Below are positions 5,702 through 14,437 of a DNA stretch of 24,913 nucleotides, piece by piece; position 1 is the stretch's first letter; each line of letters opens with the position of its first letter. Origin of the DNA: Bacillota bacterium (GTDB taxonomy: Bacteria; Bacillota; Dethiobacteria; SKNC01); NCBI GenBank assembly GCA_007120745.1, contig SKNC01000136.1, positions 1-24,913 of the forward strand. The letters run 5' to 3'. Made by a program: the position numbers and the translations under genes. The notes beneath the pieces were generated by a model. The model was given only the letters and a program-made list of their open reading frames with translations. It did no database searches and was not told the origin of the DNA.

Positions 5702-7894
5702 CTACCTTCTTTGTTTTGATCTTGGCCTGGGTCTGCCGCCGGACCCCCCACCGGATCCCCTATCGGACCTGGCACCGGACCTCCGATCTCCTTCAGGTTT
5801 TTCCCGGGTCTCCTCGCAGGCTCCACTCATGGCTGCCTTTCTGGAAAGATCTATGCGCCCACGGTCATCGATATCGATGACTTTTACCAGGACTTCATCT
5901 CCTAGATTTACTACATCCTCAGTTTTCCCTACCCGGTTGTGGTCCAGTTGAGAAATATGACACAGGCCTTCCTTACCGGGAAGGACTTCAATAAAGGCTC
6001 CGTATTTCTCTACCCGGGTTACTTTCCCTAAGTAAACGACGCCTGCCTCAACATCCGCTGTCAAGGTTTCTATCATTTCCCGGGCTTTCCTTCCACCCTC
6101 TTCGTCAAATGCAGCCACATAAACTTTGCCGTCATTCTCAATGTCTATTTTTACTCCCGTCTCGGCTACAATTTTATTTATCATTTTTCCTCCCGGACCA
6201 ATAACATCTCTAATTTTATCGGGATGAATCTGCATGGTAAATATCCTGGGGGCATAAGAGGAAAGCTCCGGCCTGGGCTCTGAGATCACCTCTGCCATTT
6301 TATCCATGATGTACATATATCCGGCTTTGGCCTGTGTTAAAGCTACCTCCAGGATCTCTTTGGAAACACCCTGGATTTTGATATCCATTTGCAGTGCGGT
6401 AATCCCCTCCCGGGTACCCGCTACCTTGAAGTCCATATCTCCATAGAAGTCCTCCATGCCTTGAATATCTGAAAGAACCGCCACTTTGTCTTCTTCTTTT
6501 ATCAATCCCATGGCAATTCCCGATATCATCCTTTGAATGGGTACCCCGGCGTCCATCAACGAAAGACAGCTGGCACAAACGCTGCCCATGGAGGTTGAAC
6601 CGTTGGACTCAAGAATCTCCGACACCAGCCGTATGGTGTAAGGAAATGTTTCTTCATCGGGAAGCAGGGGCTGAATGGCTTTTTCGGCCAGAGCTCCGTG
6701 CCCGATTTCTCTTCTTCCAGGACCCCTCATAAATCCACTTTCCCCAACACTGAAAGGTGGGAAATTATAGTGGTGCATGAACTTTTTAAATTCTTCCAAT
6801 CCAAGGCCGTCCAAAATCTGAACATCTCCCATGGCTCCCAGGGTACAAACCGTTAAAACCTGTGTCTGACCCCTGGTAAACAGACCGGAACCGTGAGCCC
6901 TGGGCAGTATTCCTACTTCAGAATTGATTTCTCTAATTTCATCAGGACTCCTGCCGTCAGGCCTGATTCCTTCATGTACAATTTTCTTTCTGGTTTCTTC
7001 TTTCAGTATGGTTTCTACCAGCTGGCTGATTTCCCGTTCCATTCCAGGAAATGTTTCTTCAAAAAACAGCAGAGCCTCTTTTTTAATCTCGTCTACCTTC
7101 TCTTCCCTCTCCTGCTTTTCTTTGATCCCTAAAACTGATGCCAGCTTATCCGTAACCTGCTGCCGCACAGCACTCTCAAGCTCTTCATCTGTTTGGGGAG
7201 CAGCATGTTGAATTTTTTCCACACCTACTTTTTCAGCCATCTCTTCTTGAAGTTCAATGATTCTCTTAATTTCTTCATGCCCAAAAAGTATGGCCTCCAG
7301 CATCTTGTCTTCCGATACTTCCTGACCTCCGGCTTCCACCATCATAATCCCATCTTTGGTGCCGGCTACGATTAATTTTAAGTCACTGTTCTCGGATTCT
7401 TCCCAGGTGGGATTAGTAATTAGCTGTCCATCTACCATTCCCACCATAACGGCGGCAATGGGCCCTAAGAATGGAATTTTTGAAATAGTTAGTGCTGCGG
7501 AAGCTCCAATGAGCGCCGGAATTTCAGGGGGAAAGTCCTGGTCTACAGAAAGGACCGTGGCCACCACATGCACCGCATTACGAAAACCTTTTGGGAAAAG
7601 CGGCCTGATGGGACGGTCAATTAACCTGGCCGATAGAATCGCCTTTTCTGTGGGTCTTCCTTCCCGCTTAATAAAGCCTCCGGGAATTTTCCCTACAGAA
7701 TAAAGCCTTTCTTCGTAATCCACGGTCAATGGGAAGAAATCAATTCCCTCCCTTGGTTCTTTAGCAACGGTAGCCGTAACCAGCACCGCAGTATCTTTAC
7801 AGCGGACCAGAACCGCTCCATGAGCCTGCTTGGCCAGTTTGCCGGTTTCAATGCTTAGAGTTTTTCCGGCTACCTCCATTTGAAATTGCTCCAT
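5702..7894 (-). CDS. pnp: Polynucleotide phosphorylase
   Basis: PNPase is a trimeric 3'-5' phosphorolytic exoribonuclease that degrades mRNA to nucleoside diphosphates and can add tails in reverse. The 730 residues show the full domain set: first RNase PH core (about 1-220), helical linker (about 240-310), second RNase PH core (about 325-540) with the catalytic GDMDFKVAGT segment, KH domain (about 555-615) with IGPGGKMINKI, and S1 domain (about 620-690) with YLGKVTRVEKYGAFIEVLPG. A C-terminal tail of about 40 residues is rich in Arg and Gly (RRSGARSDRGSGGGSGGRPR). The ATG follows TAGGAGGGTATAC. It lies 59 bases after rpsO, with a 12-bp hairpin in the gap, the arrangement known for PNPase autoregulation in enterobacteria. 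A strong terminator follows. Confidence 0.98.
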   Translation of the reverse strand: MEQFQMEVAGKTLSIETGKLAKQAHGAVLVRCKDTAVLVTATVAKEPREGIDFFPLTVDYEERLYSVGKIPGGFIKREGRPTEKAILSARLIDRPIRPLFPKGFRNAVHVVATVLSVDQDFPPEIPALIGASAALTISKIPFLGPIAAVMVGMVDGQLITNPTWEESENSDLKLIVAGTKDGIMMVEAGGQEVSEDKMLEAILFGHEEIKRIIELQEEMAEKVGVEKIQHAAPQTDEELESAVRQQVTDKLASVLGIKEKQEREEKVDEIKKEALLFFEETFPGMEREISQLVETILKEETRKKIVHEGIRPDGRSPDEIREINSEVGILPRAHGSGLFTRGQTQVLTVCTLGAMGDVQILDGLGLEEFKKFMHHYNFPPFSVGESGFMRGPGRREIGHGALAEKAIQPLLPDEETFPYTIRLVSEILESNGSTSMGSVCASCLSLMDAGVPIQRMISGIAMGLIKEEDKVAVLSDIQGMEDFYGDMDFKVAGTREGITALQMDIKIQGVSKEILEVALTQAKAGYMYIMDKMAEVISEPRPELSSYAPRIFTMQIHPDKIRDVIGPGGKMINKIVAETGVKIDIENDGKVYVAAFDEEGGRKAREMIETLTADVEAGVVYLGKVTRVEKYGAFIEVLPGKEGLCHISQLDHNRVGKTEDVVNLGDEVLVKVIDIDDRGRIDLSRKAAMSGACEETREKPEGDRRSGARSDRGSGGGSGGRPRPRSKQRR

Positions 7895-7919
7895 GTATAC
7901 CCTCCTATTCTTTGATACT

Positions 7920-7947
7920 AATAAAAGCGGGATAGCCCGCTTTTATT
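7920..7947 (-). other. rpsO-pnp intercistronic hairpin
   Basis: A perfect 12-bp stem AATAAAAGCGGG/CCCGCTTTTATT with a 4-nt loop, between the rpsO stop and the pnp ribosome site. The 3' arm ends UUUUAUU but no longer U run follows. It may be a leaky terminator for rpsO or an RNase III site controlling pnp, as in E. coli (inference by analogy). Confidence 0.65.
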
Positions 7948-7953
7948 TCCTGC

Positions 7954-8223
7954 TTACTTCCTTAAGCCTAAACTTTTTATCAGATTTAAATATCTGTCGG
8001 GGTTGCGATCTCTCATGTAGTTTAACAATCCCCTTCTCTGGCCTACCATCTTCAGCAGTCCTCTGCGGGAATGGTGGTCCTTCTTATGGGTCTTCAGGTG
8101 CTCGTTTAAATGGTTAATTCTTTCCGTTAAAATAGCCACCTGCACCTCGGGAGACCCGGTATCACCTTCATGCAGCTGATACTTGTTAATAATTTCCTGT
8201 TTTCTATCCATACCAATGGTCAT
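7954..8223 (-). CDS. rpsO: Small ribosomal subunit protein uS15
   Basis: S15 binds the central domain of 16S rRNA early in 30S assembly and contributes to a bridge with the 50S subunit. The 89 residues match the family end to end, with the signature HLKTHKKDHHSRRGLL and the C-terminal GLLNYMRDRNPDRY. The ATG at 8221-8223 is taken as start because AAGGAGGTGAAAAGGGC precedes it; a second in-frame ATG four codons later is too far from that site. It has its own sigma-A-like promoter inside the gap after ribF and a leader of about 85 nt, so it can be expressed apart from the nusA-infB unit, probably together with pnp. Confidence 0.98.
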   Translation of the reverse strand: MTIGMDRKQEIINKYQLHEGDTGSPEVQVAILTERINHLNEHLKTHKKDHHSRRGLLKMVGQRRGLLNYMRDRNPDRYLNLIKSLGLRK

Positions 8224-8316
8224 GCCCTTTTCACCTCCTTCTTGAATATCCCCTCAGGCCAAGAATATCGGCGGAGAATCGATAGTCCTAGCAAAAGGTT
8301 CATGAAAAGCATATTC

Positions 8317-8345
8317 ATTGTATCACAACGAAATTTCCTTGTAAA
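8317..8345 (-). promoter_or_regulatory. Sigma-A promoter of rpsO-pnp
   Basis: On the minus strand TTTACA (8340-8345), a 17-base spacer, and TACAAT (8317-8322) give five of six matches in each hexamer. It lies just past the ribF stop. Predicted transcription start is near 8310, leaving a leader of about 85 nt in which TTCTTG and CAAGAA can pair immediately before the Shine-Dalgarno. Confidence 0.75.
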
Positions 8346-8351
8346 GGAAAT

Positions 8352-9308
8352 TCAAGTCTGATTGGATTTGGCCATATCACTGCTGAAACTTTTTATTATA
8401 TCCAGGGCCTGCTGCAGGTCCAGGTTAATCTGCTCCTTCAAATCCTTGGAACTGGTGAAAGGTCTTTCTTCCCTTATCTTTTGCAGAAATTCCAATCTCA
8501 ATTCATTATTATAAATACTATTTTCAAAATTGTAAATATGTGTCTCAATGGTCCTTGTACTGCTTTGGAAAGTTGGTTTATATCCTATATTAGTGAGACC
8601 GTAATAATTCTTCTGATTATGGGTTACCTTGGTCAGATAGACGCCATCCGCCGGAATAATCCTTTCCCTGGATACTTTCAGGTTGGCAGTGGGAAATCCC
8701 AAGAACTTCCCTATTCCTTCTCCGGGAATCACTGTTCCAGTTATGGAATAGGGATAACCTAAATAACAGGAGGCCTCTTCCACCTTACCCTGCAGAATTA
8801 AATTTCTTATCAGTGAGCTGCTGATCACCTTACCGTTTAATTCCACCGGCTTCACTACCTGAACCATAAAACCAAATCTCTGTCCAAGTTTTTTTAAATC
8901 CTCTGACTTCCCTGAGCCCTTTTTTCCAAAAGAGTAGTCAAAACCTACCACCACTGTTTTTACCTGCAGGCAGCCGATCAGAACTTTTTTTACAAATTCT
9001 TCAGGTGGGAGTGAAGCAACCTCCTTGTCAAAGGGAATCACCAGGAGGAAATCTATTTCCAATGCCTCTATGATAGCGGCTTTTTCCTGAAGGGGAGTCA
9101 ATATTTGCGTACGGATTTTTGGTTTTAAAAGGTGAAGAGGATGGGGGTCAAACACCAGAACAGCACTTCTGCCCTTTGTTTCCCTGGCTTTCATAACAGT
9201 CACATTCAATATTTCCCTGTGCCCCCGGTGAACTCCATCAAAATTTCCCAGGGCCAGAACTATATCTTGAATCTTCCTGCATTGTTCTATGCCATTAATG
9301 ATTTCCAA
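8352..9308 (-). CDS. ribF: Bifunctional riboflavin kinase / FMN adenylyltransferase
   Basis: Makes FMN from riboflavin and ATP, then FAD from FMN and ATP. The 318 residues have the N-terminal FAD synthetase domain with ALGNFDGVHRGHREI (about 19-33, nucleotidyltransferase motif), and DPHPL and VVVGFDYSFGKKGSG further on. The C-terminal flavokinase domain starts near 185 with GTVIPGEGIGKFLGFPTANL. The start codon is TTG at 9306-9308, supported by AAGGTGAGG upstream and by the short distance to the conserved core; no ATG is available there. It follows truB by 29 bases in the usual order, and ends just before the rpsO promoter. Confidence 0.96.
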   Translation of the reverse strand: MEIINGIEQCRKIQDIVLALGNFDGVHRGHREILNVTVMKARETKGRSAVLVFDPHPLHLLKPKIRTQILTPLQEKAAIIEALEIDFLLVIPFDKEVASLPPEEFVKKVLIGCLQVKTVVVGFDYSFGKKGSGKSEDLKKLGQRFGFMVQVVKPVELNGKVISSSLIRNLILQGKVEEASCYLGYPYSITGTVIPGEGIGKFLGFPTANLKVSRERIIPADGVYLTKVTHNQKNYYGLTNIGYKPTFQSSTRTIETHIYNFENSIYNNELRLEFLQKIREERPFTSSKDLKEQINLDLQQALDIIKSFSSDMAKSNQT

Positions 9309-9337
9309 ATACCCTCACCTTACCTTCATATACCTGT

Positions 9338-10258
9338 TCATAAGGCCTGCCGAAATATTTTTTCCGGGGCCAGAACCCTCTCACCCTTTTTTTCCTGCCA
9401 TTTACCCAGGGCCAGGAATAAACCACAGGGAGAGTAAACCCTTACCATTTTATCCGATATAATATAATTTTTCAAGCCAGCAGGGGAAAGAGCAGCACCA
9501 TTAACAAAGGGACGAACCGCTTTTTCCTGAAGAATCACCTGAGGAAAATCCCCAAAGGCATGGTCCAGGGGTAAAATACATTCTTTTAAATTTTCCTCCT
9601 GAAGTTTATTATCCACTTCTTCTTTAGTATGAGATTCTTCAATGCCAAAGGGGCCGGATTGAACCCTGAGCAAAAAAGAGAGGTAAGCTCCCGTACCCAA
9701 TTGTTCACCGATATCTGCAGCCAGAGTTCTGATATAGGTGCCTTTGGAACACTCTACCTGGAACAGAATCCGGGGCAAATCTACCTTTATTATTTCCAGG
9801 GAATAAATCACGGCTTCCCGGGGTTTCCTGGGGACCACTTCGCCCCGGCGGGCCAGCTTATAAAGAGGCTTCCCTTTATGTTTAATCGCGGAGAACATAG
9901 GTGGAACCTGGGTGATTTTTCCCTCAAAGCTTTGGAAAACATCGGTCAACTGTTCCTGGCGGATATTTCCTGGCGGACGCATACCGGTTATATTCCCATA
10001 GGCATCCTGGCTTTCTGTGGTAATCCCCAGGCACATTTCAGCCCTGTATATTTTCTTTGATTCTAAAAGATATGCCGCGGCCTTTGTTCCTTTTCCAATA
10101 CAAATTGGCAAAACCCCGGCAGCACCAGGGTCAAGGGTTCCAGCATGGCCAATTTTTTTTATTCCCAGCATTTTTCTAAACATTGCCACACACTGGTGGG
10201 AAGTAATGCCGGGGGGTTTTAAAAAATTTATGAAACCATCCATACTCTGATCATCCAT
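9338..10258 (-). CDS. truB: tRNA pseudouridine-55 synthase
   Basis: Converts U55 of the T-loop to pseudouridine in nearly all tRNAs. The N-terminal half has the catalytic motif GHAGTLDPGAAGVL with the nucleophile Asp43, preceded by NFLKPPGITS; further conserved segments are KKIYRAEMCLGITTESQDAYG and GTYIRTLAADIGEQLG. A C-terminal PUA-like region ends the 306-residue protein, normal for the family. The ATG at 10256-10258 overlaps the nrnA stop by eight bases, indicating coupled translation; an alternative ATG five codons later cannot be excluded since the ribosome site is weak. The neighbours nrnA and ribF are typical. Confidence 0.96.
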   Translation of the reverse strand: MDDQSMDGFINFLKPPGITSHQCVAMFRKMLGIKKIGHAGTLDPGAAGVLPICIGKGTKAAAYLLESKKIYRAEMCLGITTESQDAYGNITGMRPPGNIRQEQLTDVFQSFEGKITQVPPMFSAIKHKGKPLYKLARRGEVVPRKPREAVIYSLEIIKVDLPRILFQVECSKGTYIRTLAADIGEQLGTGAYLSFLLRVQSGPFGIEESHTKEEVDNKLQEENLKECILPLDHAFGDFPQVILQEKAVRPFVNGAALSPAGLKNYIISDKMVRVYSPCGLFLALGKWQEKKGERVLAPEKIFRQAL

Positions 10259-11246
10259 TCACCAGGTTCTCACATTCTGTCAAAAACTTGCGGGCACTGC
10301 CCAAAACCTCCAGCCTGGCTTCGGGCAAGGCTTTTTCCAGCTGGCACCCCGCTGCCCGGGGATGTCCTCCGCCTCCATAAATCTCCGCCAGCCTGCTGAC
10401 ATCTATTCTTTGAGAACGAAATCCCACCCTGACCTTTTGGTCACAAATTTCCTTAAAAAAAATCCCTATTTCCACACCTTGAATATTCCGAGTATAATTT
10501 ACCAACCCCTCAGTGTCCTCCTCCTTAGCGCCGGTACGTTCCAACATTTCCCGGGTTACCGTGATATGGGCAACTTGCCCCCCGCAGTCAAATTCCAGGG
10601 TGCTTAACGCTTCTTTAATCAGTAGAGTTGCTTCCCGACTGGTATTTTCATAAATATGCCGGGTCACTTCTGCCGGCTGAACTCCCAATTCCAGCAAAGC
10701 TGCAGCAGTACGGTGGGTGCGGGGGCTGGTGTTGGCATATCTGAAAGAACCGGTGTCGGTGTTTATGGCCGTGTACAGGCAAACAGCTGCCTCTTTAGAG
10801 ATCTCCACCTGCATCTTCCTCAACAGGTCATAAATAATTTCTCCCACCGAACCGGCCTCGGAATCGATATGGTTGTACTGTCCGAATTTTTCGTTGGTTA
10901 TATGATGGTCAATATTTATCATTTTTTGGCTCAGGGCAATTCCCATTAAAGGCTCAATTCGCCGTAAATCACTGCTGTCTAAAATGATAACTCCTCCATA
11001 ATCCCGGGGTTGTACCTTCTGCCACTCCTTAACCTCTTCCCAGCTGGGAAGAAAACGGTACTTGACGGGTACAGGGTCAATGGTAGTGACATAAGCCTTT
11101 TTCCCCAGGGAATTAAGTGTAATCCATAATGCCAGTGCAGAGCCTACGCTGTCACCGTCTGGATTCATATGGGAGATGATTAAAAAATCATCCTCTTGGA
11201 ACAAGATCTCAGCAGCCTCATCAAGCCCAATATTGGAGTTATTCAC
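10251..11246 (-). CDS. nrnA: DHH family phosphoesterase, NrnA type
   Basis: NrnA-type enzymes degrade very short RNA oligomers (nanoRNA) and can dephosphorylate 3'-phosphoadenosine 5'-phosphate. The 331 residues carry the DHH motifs: ISHMNPDGDSVGSA (25-38, metal ligands His26, Asp30, Asp32), IILDSSD, INIDHHITN, and the C-terminal DHHA1 signature GGGHPRAAGCQL for substrate binding. The start is GTG at 11244-11246, backed by AAGGAGAAGGCC. It lies between rbfA (10-base gap) and truB (8-base overlap). B. subtilis has nrnA elsewhere, but this position fits a role in RNA turnover with RbfA, TruB and PNPase. Confidence 0.92.
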   Translation of the reverse strand: MNNSNIGLDEAAEILFQEDDFLIISHMNPDGDSVGSALALWITLNSLGKKAYVTTIDPVPVKYRFLPSWEEVKEWQKVQPRDYGGVIILDSSDLRRIEPLMGIALSQKMINIDHHITNEKFGQYNHIDSEAGSVGEIIYDLLRKMQVEISKEAAVCLYTAINTDTGSFRYANTSPRTHRTAAALLELGVQPAEVTRHIYENTSREATLLIKEALSTLEFDCGGQVAHITVTREMLERTGAKEEDTEGLVNYTRNIQGVEIGIFFKEICDQKVRVGFRSQRIDVSRLAEIYGGGGHPRAAGCQLEKALPEARLEVLGSARKFLTECENLVNG

Positions 11247-11256
11247 GGCCTTCTCC

Positions 11257-11616
11257 TTACTCGTTTTTTTCTTTTAAATCTTTTAATATCTCGGAAATAT
11301 GGGCTCCATATTCTATTGATTTATCCAAGTGAAAACTGATTTCAGGCACATGTCTCAGACGAATTCTTTTCCCAACTTCTGTACGAATAAATCCCACGGC
11401 ACTCTCCAGCGCCTTAAGGGTTAACTGCCTTTCCTTTTCACTTCCATATATGCTCACATAGATCCTGGCAAAACCCAGGTCTCTGCTGACCTCCACATCT
11501 GTAACACTTAAAAAACCGGTAAATCTGGGGTCTTTTATTTCCGCCTGAAGAATTTGACTTACTTCTTTTTTTATCTGTTCTCCTACCCTGCTGGCCCGAT
11601 CTTTCTGTGTGGTCAT
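11257..11616 (-). CDS. rbfA: 30S ribosome-binding factor A
   Basis: RbfA binds immature 30S subunits and helps mature the 5' end of 16S rRNA; it matters for cold adaptation. The 119 residues follow the KH-like RbfA pattern: RASRVGEQIKKEVSQILQ, IKDPRFTGFLSVTDVEVSRD, ARIYVSIYGSEKERQ, and RLRHVPEISFHLDKSIEYG near the end. The ATG follows a G-rich ribosome site (GGGGGT) at about seven bases. Flanked by ylxP (19-base gap) and nrnA (10-base gap) within the infB operon, the standard arrangement. Length is normal. Confidence 0.96.
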   Translation of the reverse strand: MTTQKDRASRVGEQIKKEVSQILQAEIKDPRFTGFLSVTDVEVSRDLGFARIYVSIYGSEKERQLTLKALESAVGFIRTEVGKRIRLRHVPEISFHLDKSIEYGAHISEILKDLKEKNE

Positions 11617-11635
11617 ATTAAAATACCCCCATAGT

Positions 11636-11917
11636 TCAAATTATTTCTACTTTATAACCTATTAAATATCCTTCCTTTTCATTCTCCAATTCCTTCACAA
11701 TCCGGTCCAGAATACGATTGACAAAACCGGAATCATTGCTCACGCAGGCAGCAGCCAGGGTAGTTTTCTGCCACTTTTCATGGTCATCTATTTCTGCAAT
11801 GGATACATTATATTTTTGCCTTAATTTCGCAAGGATACTCTTTAAAACCCGCCTTTTATCCTTTAGAGACTGGAGGTTTGGGAAAAACATTTCAATTCTG
11901 CAAATACCGATAACCAT
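11636..11917 (-). CDS. ylxP: DUF503 family protein YlxP
   Basis: A 93-residue protein of the YlxP/DUF503 family, which sits between infB and rbfA in most Firmicutes. Visible family features are the MVIGICRIEMFFPNLQSLKD opening, KRRVLKSILAKLRQKYNVSIAEID, and TTLAAACVSND. Its position implies a role in ribosome assembly or translation, but the biochemical function is not established. The ATG at 11915-11917 follows GGTGGAGGGCGT. It lies 15 bases after infB. Confidence 0.93.
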   Translation of the reverse strand: MVIGICRIEMFFPNLQSLKDKRRVLKSILAKLRQKYNVSIAEIDDHEKWQKTTLAAACVSNDSGFVNRILDRIVKELENEKEGYLIGYKVEII

Positions 11918-11932
11918 ACGCCCTCCACCAGC

Positions 11933-14041
11933 CTACGCTTTTACTTCCTGCATAACAAAAGCTTCTAAAATATCCTCTTCCTTAATGTCATTGAATTTCT
12001 CCAGCATAATTCCGCACTCGTAACCATCCACCACTTCCCGGACATCGTCCTTAAATCTTTTTAAAGAGTCAATTTTCCCTTCATGGATTACAATTCCATT
12101 CCGGATAACCCTGATTCCCGAATCCCTGGTAATTTTGCCCTCGGTAACATAACAACCTGCTATGTTCCCCAGTCTGGATACCTTAAAGGTTTGACGAATT
12201 TCTGCTCTCCCCAAAACTACTTCTTCATATTTGGGATCCAGCATACCGGTCATGGCTGCCTTTATATCTTCTATAATTTCGTAAATCACCCGATACAGCT
12301 TTACTTCAACATTTTCCAGTTCAGCCATCCTGCGAGCGTTGGGCTCGGGCCTTACATTAAAGCCTATAATAATAGCATCCGATGCTGCTGCCAGCATGAT
12401 ATCAGATTCAGTGATAGCCCCCACTCCGGTGTGAATCACCTGCAGGCGAACCTCCTCATTGGTCAAGTTCAGCAGAGAATCCTTCAGGGCCTCTACAGAA
12501 CCCTGGACATCCCCTTTAATAATTATGTTGAGGTCCTTAATTTGACCCTCCTGAATTTGTTTGAAAAGGTCGTCAAGAGATACTTTTCGGGTCTTCTGAA
12601 GTTCCTGTTCCCGTTTCTTTGTGGATCTCTTTTCAGCAATCTGACGGGCCATTTTATCATCCTTGACCACCTGAAAAATATCTCCCGCTTCCGGGACATC
12701 TGAGAAACCCAGTACTTCTACGGGCATAGAGGGAACGGCTTTTTTTACTGTTTGCCCTTTGTCGTTAATCATGGCCCTCACCTTGCCATAGATAGGCCCG
12801 CAAACTACGGCATCTCCAACTTTCAAGGAACCGTTTTGGATTAATATGGTGGCTACCGGTCCTCTTCCCTTATCAAGTTTGGCTTCAATGACGATTCCCC
12901 TGGCGTTAGCATTGGGGTTCGCCTTAAGTTCTGCCATTTCCGCCAACAGAAGAATCATTTCCAAAAGATTTTCCAGACCCTCGCCTTTCAAGGCGGATAC
13001 CGGCACAAAAATGGTTTCGCCTCCCCATTCTTCAGGAACAAGTCCGTATTCTGTAAGCTGCTGTTTTACACGATCTTGATTGGCATTGGTCTTGTCAATT
13101 TTGTTAACCGCCACAATGATTGGAACTCCTGCTGCCCGGGCATGGTTTAGTGCCTCCACGGTCTGCGGCATTACACCATCATCCGCTGCAACCACCAGAA
13201 CAGCTACATCTGTCACCTGGGCACCCCTGGCCCTCATAGAAGTAAAGGCTTCATGGCCGGGAGTATCCAAGAACACAATTTTTTGGTTATTAATCACTGC
13301 CTGGTAAGCTCCAATATGCTGAGTAATCCCCCCGGCTTCCTGTGAAGTAACTTTAGTTTCTCGAATAGCATCCAGCAGGGAGGTTTTCCCATGATCTACA
13401 TGCCCTAAGACAGTAACTACCGGGGCCCTGGGCTTGAGATTACGGGGATCCTCTTCTTCTTCAGTCATAATATTTTTTTCCAGTTTGTCCGTTTCAGCAG
13501 CTTTCAGCTCAACGGAGTATCCCATCTCCTCTGCCAAAGTTTTTATGGCATCAGGGGCTACCTCCTGGTTAATATTCGCCATTACTCCCAGGGACATAAG
13601 TTTGGTAATCAGTTCTCCAGGAGAAACTTGAAATTTTTCCGCAAGTTCTTTTACAATGATTGGGGTCTCCACCACCATTTTCTTTTTTTCCGGTTTTTCT
13701 TCCCGTTTTTCTCTTATTCTTTTTTTATCCTTGCGCTTATCCTTTTGAACTTCTTTTTTAGTCCTTTTAACTCTACCTTCTTCGGCCTTTTCCTCTGCCT
13801 TTCCTGCAGCCTTTTCTTCCGTGGCCTTCTTATCCTCTTTTTCTTTCTTAACCTCTGGCTTAGGATCCTGCTTCTGCTCCTTTTTCGTCAACAAGTCAAT
13901 TACCATTTCTGCCGTTTCGTCATCTATGCTGCTCATATGATTTTTTATATTAGGAATTTCTAAGTCCTTTAATATTGCAACCAGTTCTTTACTGGATAAC
14001 CCTATTTTTTTTGCCAGTTCATACACTCTGATTTTTTCCAT
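11933..14041 (-). CDS. infB: Translation initiation factor IF-2
   Basis: IF-2 is the GTPase that places initiator tRNA on the 30S subunit and promotes joining of the 50S subunit. The 702 residues have an N-terminal IF2N domain (1-52), a Lys/Glu-rich charged linker (about 53-122), a second IF2N domain (about 126-180), and the GTPase core with GHVDHGKT (213-220), DTPGHEAF, NKID and SAL motifs. Domains II, III and the C-terminal tRNA-binding domain follow. The charged linker is shorter than in Bacillus or E. coli long forms but typical of Clostridia. The ATG follows AATGGAGGTGTAGTTC. It lies 57 bases after rnpM; the L7Ae-like gene ylxQ that usually intervenes is missing. Confidence 0.98.
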   Translation of the reverse strand: MEKIRVYELAKKIGLSSKELVAILKDLEIPNIKNHMSSIDDETAEMVIDLLTKKEQKQDPKPEVKKEKEDKKATEEKAAGKAEEKAEEGRVKRTKKEVQKDKRKDKKRIREKREEKPEKKKMVVETPIIVKELAEKFQVSPGELITKLMSLGVMANINQEVAPDAIKTLAEEMGYSVELKAAETDKLEKNIMTEEEEDPRNLKPRAPVVTVLGHVDHGKTSLLDAIRETKVTSQEAGGITQHIGAYQAVINNQKIVFLDTPGHEAFTSMRARGAQVTDVAVLVVAADDGVMPQTVEALNHARAAGVPIIVAVNKIDKTNANQDRVKQQLTEYGLVPEEWGGETIFVPVSALKGEGLENLLEMILLLAEMAELKANPNANARGIVIEAKLDKGRGPVATILIQNGSLKVGDAVVCGPIYGKVRAMINDKGQTVKKAVPSMPVEVLGFSDVPEAGDIFQVVKDDKMARQIAEKRSTKKREQELQKTRKVSLDDLFKQIQEGQIKDLNIIIKGDVQGSVEALKDSLLNLTNEEVRLQVIHTGVGAITESDIMLAAASDAIIIGFNVRPEPNARRMAELENVEVKLYRVIYEIIEDIKAAMTGMLDPKYEEVVLGRAEIRQTFKVSRLGNIAGCYVTEGKITRDSGIRVIRNGIVIHEGKIDSLKRFKDDVREVVDGYECGIMLEKFNDIKEEDILEAFVMQEVKA

Positions 14042-14098
14042 GAACTACACCTCCATTTGATTGACCCCCTTATAGTAATTGGTCATTTTAAAAATTAT

Positions 14099-14386
14099 TC
14101 AACTCTGACTGTGGTTTCCCTTTTCTTTGAGAACTTGTTCCAACCGGCCTGTTACTTCCGGTGAGACAGGCCTCTGTAAATTTTTTTCTATACGCTTTCC
14201 CTTCACCGCCTTCTGAAAGCAGGTTAAATCGGGACAAATATATGTGCCGCGGCCAGAACGTTTTCCAGTAAAGTCTATTTCTATAGTGTCTTCAGGAGTC
14301 CTGACAATACGGATCAGTTCTTTCTTGCTTTTTTTCTCCTGGCATCCTATACAAACCCTCAGGGGAATCGTTTTTTTTCTGGCCAT
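14099..14386 (-). CDS. rnpM: RNase P modulator RnpM (YlxR family)
   Basis: A 95-residue protein with the YlxR signature: RVCIGCQEKKSKKELIRIVR near the N-terminus, then GKRSGRGTYICPDLTCFQKA. In B. subtilis YlxR has been described as a modulator that binds the RNase P RNA. Four Cys (in CIGC and in CPDLTC) could hold a metal, although other family members lack some. The ATG at 14384-14386 has GAGGAGGAAGGTGAA. It sits between nusA (51-base gap) and infB, as in most Firmicutes. Confidence 0.94.
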   Translation of the reverse strand: MARKKTIPLRVCIGCQEKKSKKELIRIVRTPEDTIEIDFTGKRSGRGTYICPDLTCFQKAVKGKRIEKNLQRPVSPEVTGRLEQVLKEKGNHSQS

Positions 14387-14437
14387 TTCACCTTCCTCCT
14401 CTAAAAAAATATAACGAATTAAGGTCTCCAGCCGTTT

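Noticed and set aside
12083..12703. A 206-codon plus-strand open frame
   Set aside because: It lies wholly opposite infB, has no family likeness and no ribosome site, and its composition is that of an antisense shadow.
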